From Planctomycetota bacterium (GTDB lineage: Bacteria > Planctomycetota > Phycisphaerae > WQYP01): 8,348 nt of DNA. Made by a program: the position numbers and the translations under genes. Location of the stretch: NCBI GenBank assembly GCA_021852245.1, contig JAJZNY010000067.1, positions 1-8,348 on the forward strand. Reading direction: 5' to 3'. Below are positions 5,333 through 8,348 of the stretch, one piece after another; position 1 is the first letter of the stretch; each line of letters begins with the position of its first letter. The notes below the pieces were generated by a model. That model ran no database searches. It saw only the letters and a program-made list of their open reading frames with translations, and was not told the DNA's origin.

Positions 5333-7201
5333 ATGAAATTGAAGCACATGTCACGATGGACAGCATGTAGTTCTTTATTGGCGGCCGTCGGGCTTTCGGT
5401 GACCGCCTGGATCGGATTCGCTTCCGGCGCCGTCGGTCGCCAGTTATCTCAAGCATCAGCAGAGATCACCCGTCCATCGGCTTCCGCAGCAGTTTCAAGG
5501 GTCTCTTTTTCCCAGAGCCCGACCCGGAGCATGAAAAGCAGGAATTTTAATATCCGCATCCAGGCACGCCGTTCCACCATTCATCTCGGCGGATCGGTGC
5601 TCATCCGGTGCCGGGTCACCTCAACCAGGCAGGGAGCAGCAGGCGTACAGGTCTGGCCGTACGTTGATGGTCGTCAATGGGGAGCGCCGGAAAAGACCGG
5701 GGCGGGAGGGTTGGTTGACGTTGTTATTCCGCTTCCCTATCCCGGTACAGCCCGTATCCAATTCACCACCGACGGTCCGACTGACGCCATTTTTCCGGTC
5801 GGCCTTCCTCTGACATCCGGCGCGCCGGTATCCAACACCGTTGCAGTCAACGTATTACCGGTGATCAGAACACCGCCCGTTCACCCACGGCATCTTGTCG
5901 GCATGGAATATGAACCATGGTTTACACCCATGATGATGCGCTGGCAGACCGCCGAAGCGGTTCCCCTGATCGGCCGATATGATTCGCTTGATCCGGCGGT
6001 TGTCAGGCAGCATGCCCTGTGGTTTGACCGAATGGGTATTAATTATATCCTGATCGACTGGACCAACAACCTCTGGGGTGATCACCATTTCGACCAAATC
6101 AAGCCAAAATTCAAACAACTCATCGCGTCAACCACCTTCCTCATGAAGACCTATGCGCGGATGCGACGGGAAAAACTCGCCGTACCGAAAATAACCCTCC
6201 TGCTGGGCCTCAAGAACGGGCCTCATACCACCACCACCGCCATCAACGAGGAGATGCAATGGGTCTATGAACATTACATCCGCAATCCCCGTTATCGGGG
6301 CCTCTGGCTTGATTATCACCATAAGCCGCTCATGATTATATTTAATGACGGCGGCCCGGCATTCCTGGCCCGCAAACTCTCCAGGGGAGAACCCCCGATC
6401 AACGCCCGGCATTTCACCATCCGCTGGATGTCATCCCAGTTACAGAACAGACCGCAATTGGCCCGCATGAAATATTGGTCGTGGATGGACGGCACAACCC
6501 GACCCGTACCGACGTGGGATGGAAACCTGTGCGAGGCGCTGACCATCACCCCCGCATTTTTTGCCGCAGGAGGCTGGCTCTCACCCCCGGCGCGAGGACG
6601 CGACAACGGCTTCACCTACGTCCGTGAATTTAATACCGCCCTGCGGGATCGCCCCCAGTTTCTCAACATCTGCCAATGGAATGAATTTGCCGGTCAGCCG
6701 GTCGGCCACGGGTATGGGGTCCACCACAATATTTACATGGACTGCTACAACGTGCATTTCAACAATGATATCGAACCGACCTCACTGACGGATTGCGGCT
6801 GCCGCGGCTGCGGCGGTTGGGGATTTTATTATTATAATCTCACACGTGCCTTCCTTGAGCTCTATCATCAGCATCATCCGAAAACGACCCTGGTGGTCTT
6901 TGGGAGCCCGGGACGCCATGCCGTTGAGAAAGGCCCTCAGATGATGGTGCGCTGGGCCTGTGCCGGCAAGGCACCGGGCAGTTTCACACTCCGGCTCGAC
7001 GGCCACGTCATCGCCCATAACCTTCCTGCCGATACACGGTCGTTTAATCTTAATCTGCAGGGCCTCAAACCCGGTCGCCACGCATTGACGCTTGTCGCCA
7101 GCGGTGCCCTGAGCGATTTTAAGCTCTCTTACCGGCGCCCCGCCCATCGATTGCAACACCCAATTCCGGCCGCAGCCCACGGGGATTTTCTGCTCAAATA
7201 A
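5333..7201 (+). CDS. Secreted glycoside hydrolase-like protein (GH99/GH71/WbsX-type fold predicted)
   Basis: The 622-aa product starts with an export signal: basic MKLKHMSR, a hydrophobic stretch to about residue 30, and likely cleavage around ASGA. After a Ser-rich linker, residues about 70-178 look like an Ig-like beta-sandwich (NFNIRIQARRSTIHLGGSVL ... VSNTVAVNVLPV). The main domain (about 185-515) opens with VGMEYEPWF, continues with GINYILIDWTNN and KITLLLGLKNG, then GLWLDYHHKPLMIIFND, and ends with LNICQWNEFAGQP and NDIEPTSL. This order fits GH99/GH71/WbsX-like (beta/alpha)8 proteins: the E-Y-x-P-W-[FY] opening, the I-D-W strand, and a late W-N-E-[FW] with candidate catalytic E451. A C-terminal beta domain (about 518-600) follows. 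The role would be cleavage of an exported or environmental polysaccharide. Odd points are a Cys cluster (C488, C490, C493) and His-rich patches. Family is probable, substrate unknown. It stands alone, convergent with the ABC gene. Confidence 0.75.
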   Translation: MKLKHMSRWTACSSLLAAVGLSVTAWIGFASGAVGRQLSQASAEITRPSASAAVSRVSFSQSPTRSMKSRNFNIRIQARRSTIHLGGSVLIRCRVTSTRQGAAGVQVWPYVDGRQWGAPEKTGAGGLVDVVIPLPYPGTARIQFTTDGPTDAIFPVGLPLTSGAPVSNTVAVNVLPVIRTPPVHPRHLVGMEYEPWFTPMMMRWQTAEAVPLIGRYDSLDPAVVRQHALWFDRMGINYILIDWTNNLWGDHHFDQIKPKFKQLIASTTFLMKTYARMRREKLAVPKITLLLGLKNGPHTTTTAINEEMQWVYEHYIRNPRYRGLWLDYHHKPLMIIFNDGGPAFLARKLSRGEPPINARHFTIRWMSSQLQNRPQLARMKYWSWMDGTTRPVPTWDGNLCEALTITPAFFAAGGWLSPPARGRDNGFTYVREFNTALRDRPQFLNICQWNEFAGQPVGHGYGVHHNIYMDCYNVHFNNDIEPTSLTDCGCRGCGGWGFYYYNLTRAFLELYHQHHPKTTLVVFGSPGRHAVEKGPQMMVRWACAGKAPGSFTLRLDGHVIAHNLPADTRSFNLNLQGLKPGRHALTLVASGALSDFKLSYRRPAHRLQHPIPAAAHGDFLLK

Positions 7202-7380
7202 AGCCGATACGCAAGATATACTCCACGCTCTTCCCGCAGCCGTGCTGAGAGTCCGCCCCCATGGCTCAACAGCGTGCGGTTCGCGGGCGCGGCTTGTTTT
7301 CACCCACTGCGATGATCAGGCATCGCGGCCTTGCCGCAACCCCAGGAGCATTTGCGGGCCGATCGCTCCCTGAACGAGTA

Positions 7381-8348
7381 TTACAGCGGTCGCGCGGAAT
7401 GGCTCCACATTTCATCGGTCACCATGGCGTCGTGGCCGCCGGCCGCCAGAGACTGCTGCGAAAACATCGCGTGATACATCCCGGCATGTTCAATGAGCTC
7501 GGCATGACTGCCATATTCGCTCAATCGGCCCTCCACCAGCACGGCGATGGCGTCGGCGTGCATGATGGTGCTCAATCGGTGGGCGATGATGATGGTCGTG
7601 CGGTTGCGCATGAGCTGCCGCAGCGAATCCTGTATGGCTCTTTCGCTCACGGCATCAAGTGAACTGGTGGCTTCGTCCAGAATCAGGACCGGCGGATCGG
7701 CGAGAATCGCCCGGGCGATCGATATCCGCTGCTTCTGGCCGCCGGAAAGTTTACTCCCCCGCTCACCGATCTGGGTGTCGTATCCGTTTTCCAATTCCTG
7801 AATGAAACCCTCGGCATTGGCGAGCTGTGCGGCCCGGACAATCTCCTCATGCGTAGCACCCCGGCGGCCGAAGGCGATATTTTCCTCGATGGTGCCGTCA
7901 AAGAGGAACACATCCTGCATGACCATGGCACACGAGCGGCGCAGATCCGCAAGGCGGATATCGCGGATGTCGTGTCCGTCGAGGCGGATGCTGCCGCTCC
8001 GCACGTCATAAAACCGCGCGATCAGATTCACCAGCGTGGTCTTTCCGCTGCCCGAGGGTCCGACAACCGCCAGCGTGCTCCCCGCAGGTATGACCAGATT
8101 AATATCGTTGAGCACGGTCTGATCGTCCCGGTAGCCGAACGTCACATTCGCCAGTTCGATTCGCCCTTCAACGTGCGGCAGGCTGATGGCGCCGGGCTTG
8201 TCGGGCATATCCACCGGCTGACTGAGCACATCGCATACCCGGTCCAGAGAGCCGAGATTCTGCTGCATCGCCTGCATCGAATCAATCATCTGGGTGATCG
8301 GGCCCAGCAGCATCAGCGCAAAATATTGAAACATCACCAGATTGCCCA
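7381..8348 (-). CDS. ABC exporter half transporter (MsbA/lipid A or multidrug type), 3' part
   Basis: The gene enters from the right edge and ends at TAA 7383-7381. About 321 codons are visible. They start inside the last transmembrane helix (GNLVMFQYFALMLLGPI) of an ABC type-1 exporter domain, continue through the coupling region QQNLGSLDRVCDVL, and then give a complete nucleotide-binding domain. The motifs are Walker A GPSGSGKT (about 8061-8038), Q-loop VMQDVFLF, signature LSGGQKQR, Walker B VLILDEATSSLD with the catalytic Glu, and the switch His in IIAHRLST. All are intact, so the ATPase should work. Such fused TMD-NBD proteins dimerise and export lipids, peptides or drugs across the inner membrane. 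The C-terminus runs about 25 residues beyond the usual end (after MYHAMFSQQ). The substrate cannot be told because the membrane domain is cut off. It is convergent with the secreted-protein gene across 179 bp in which no clear terminator is seen. Confidence 0.93.
   Translation of the reverse strand, partial: GNLVMFQYFALMLLGPITQMIDSMQAMQQNLGSLDRVCDVLSQPVDMPDKPGAISLPHVEGRIELANVTFGYRDDQTVLNDINLVIPAGSTLAVVGPSGSGKTTLVNLIARFYDVRSGSIRLDGHDIRDIRLADLRRSCAMVMQDVFLFDGTIEENIAFGRRGATHEEIVRAAQLANAEGFIQELENGYDTQIGERGSKLSGGQKQRISIARAILADPPVLILDEATSSLDAVSERAIQDSLRQLMRNRTTIIIAHRLSTIMHADAIAVLVEGRLSEYGSHAELIEHAGMYHAMFSQQSLAAGGHDAMVTDEMWSHSARPL

Noticed and set aside
5011..5349. Minus-strand frame of 112 codons.
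   Set aside because: It overlaps the RBS and start of the well-supported secreted-protein gene, has no RBS of its own, many Arg/Ala residues typical of shadow frames, and ends inside a repeat-like segment.
5333..5400. Lipoprotein signal at the N-terminus of the secreted protein (Cys at residue 12).
   Set aside because: The Cys lies at the start of the hydrophobic stretch and lacks a lipobox; a standard cleaved signal fits better.
7325..7337. GCGGC-CTT-GCCGC hairpin between the convergent genes at the right.
   Set aside because: No T-run follows on either strand and the stem is only five bases, so an intrinsic terminator is not supported.

Overview
The window comes from a moderately GC-rich bacterial chromosome. 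It contains no rRNA, tRNA or core phylogenetic marker. The combination of an amidohydrolase of the aminofutalosine-deaminase type, an orphan Rhs/YD tip, a large secreted GH99/GH71-like protein and an anchored orphan membrane protein suggests Planctomycetota, perhaps Phycisphaerae. That placement is an inference from gene flavour, not a demonstration.

Layout. (1) Bases 1-251 (+) hold the 3' end of a Nudix hydrolase of MutT type. It overlaps by 7 bp, tail to tail, the next gene. (2) A co-directional minus-strand group follows, read from right to left: a single-domain response regulator (3096-2623), an amidohydrolase (2516-1218) and a single-pass membrane protein of unknown function (1162-245). 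Gaps are 106 and 55 bp, each gene has a good ribosome binding site, and a plausible sigma70-type promoter lies before the regulator, so one operon is likely. (3) Bases 3368-4769 are an accessory module on the minus strand. It starts with an orphan Rhs C-terminal tip (4723-3953), continues after 25 bp with a 42-aa membrane ORF that is easy to miss (3927-3799), and ends with a 117-aa membrane/coiled-coil protein (3802-3449) whose ATG overlaps the 42-aa stop in an ATGA. Diverged direct repeats of about 74 bp sit at both ends of this module. (4) Bases 4770-5332 are a mostly non-coding stretch with a perfect GC-rich palindrome and a purine-rich repeat-like segment. (5) A secreted 622-aa glycoside-hydrolase-like protein lies at 5333-7201 (+). 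(6) The 3' part of an ABC exporter (MsbA-like half transporter) runs from the right edge to 7381 (-), convergent with (5).

How the parts relate. Regulator, amidohydrolase and membrane protein may be co-transcribed, but no shared pathway can be read from sequence. The Rhs module looks like a polymorphic-toxin cassette: a variable tip with a hydrophobic segment, followed by two small coupled membrane proteins where an immunity gene is normally found. This is the most interesting part of the window. The toxic activity and the immunity role are both hypotheses. The secreted glycosidase-like protein and the exporter appear unrelated to the cassette.
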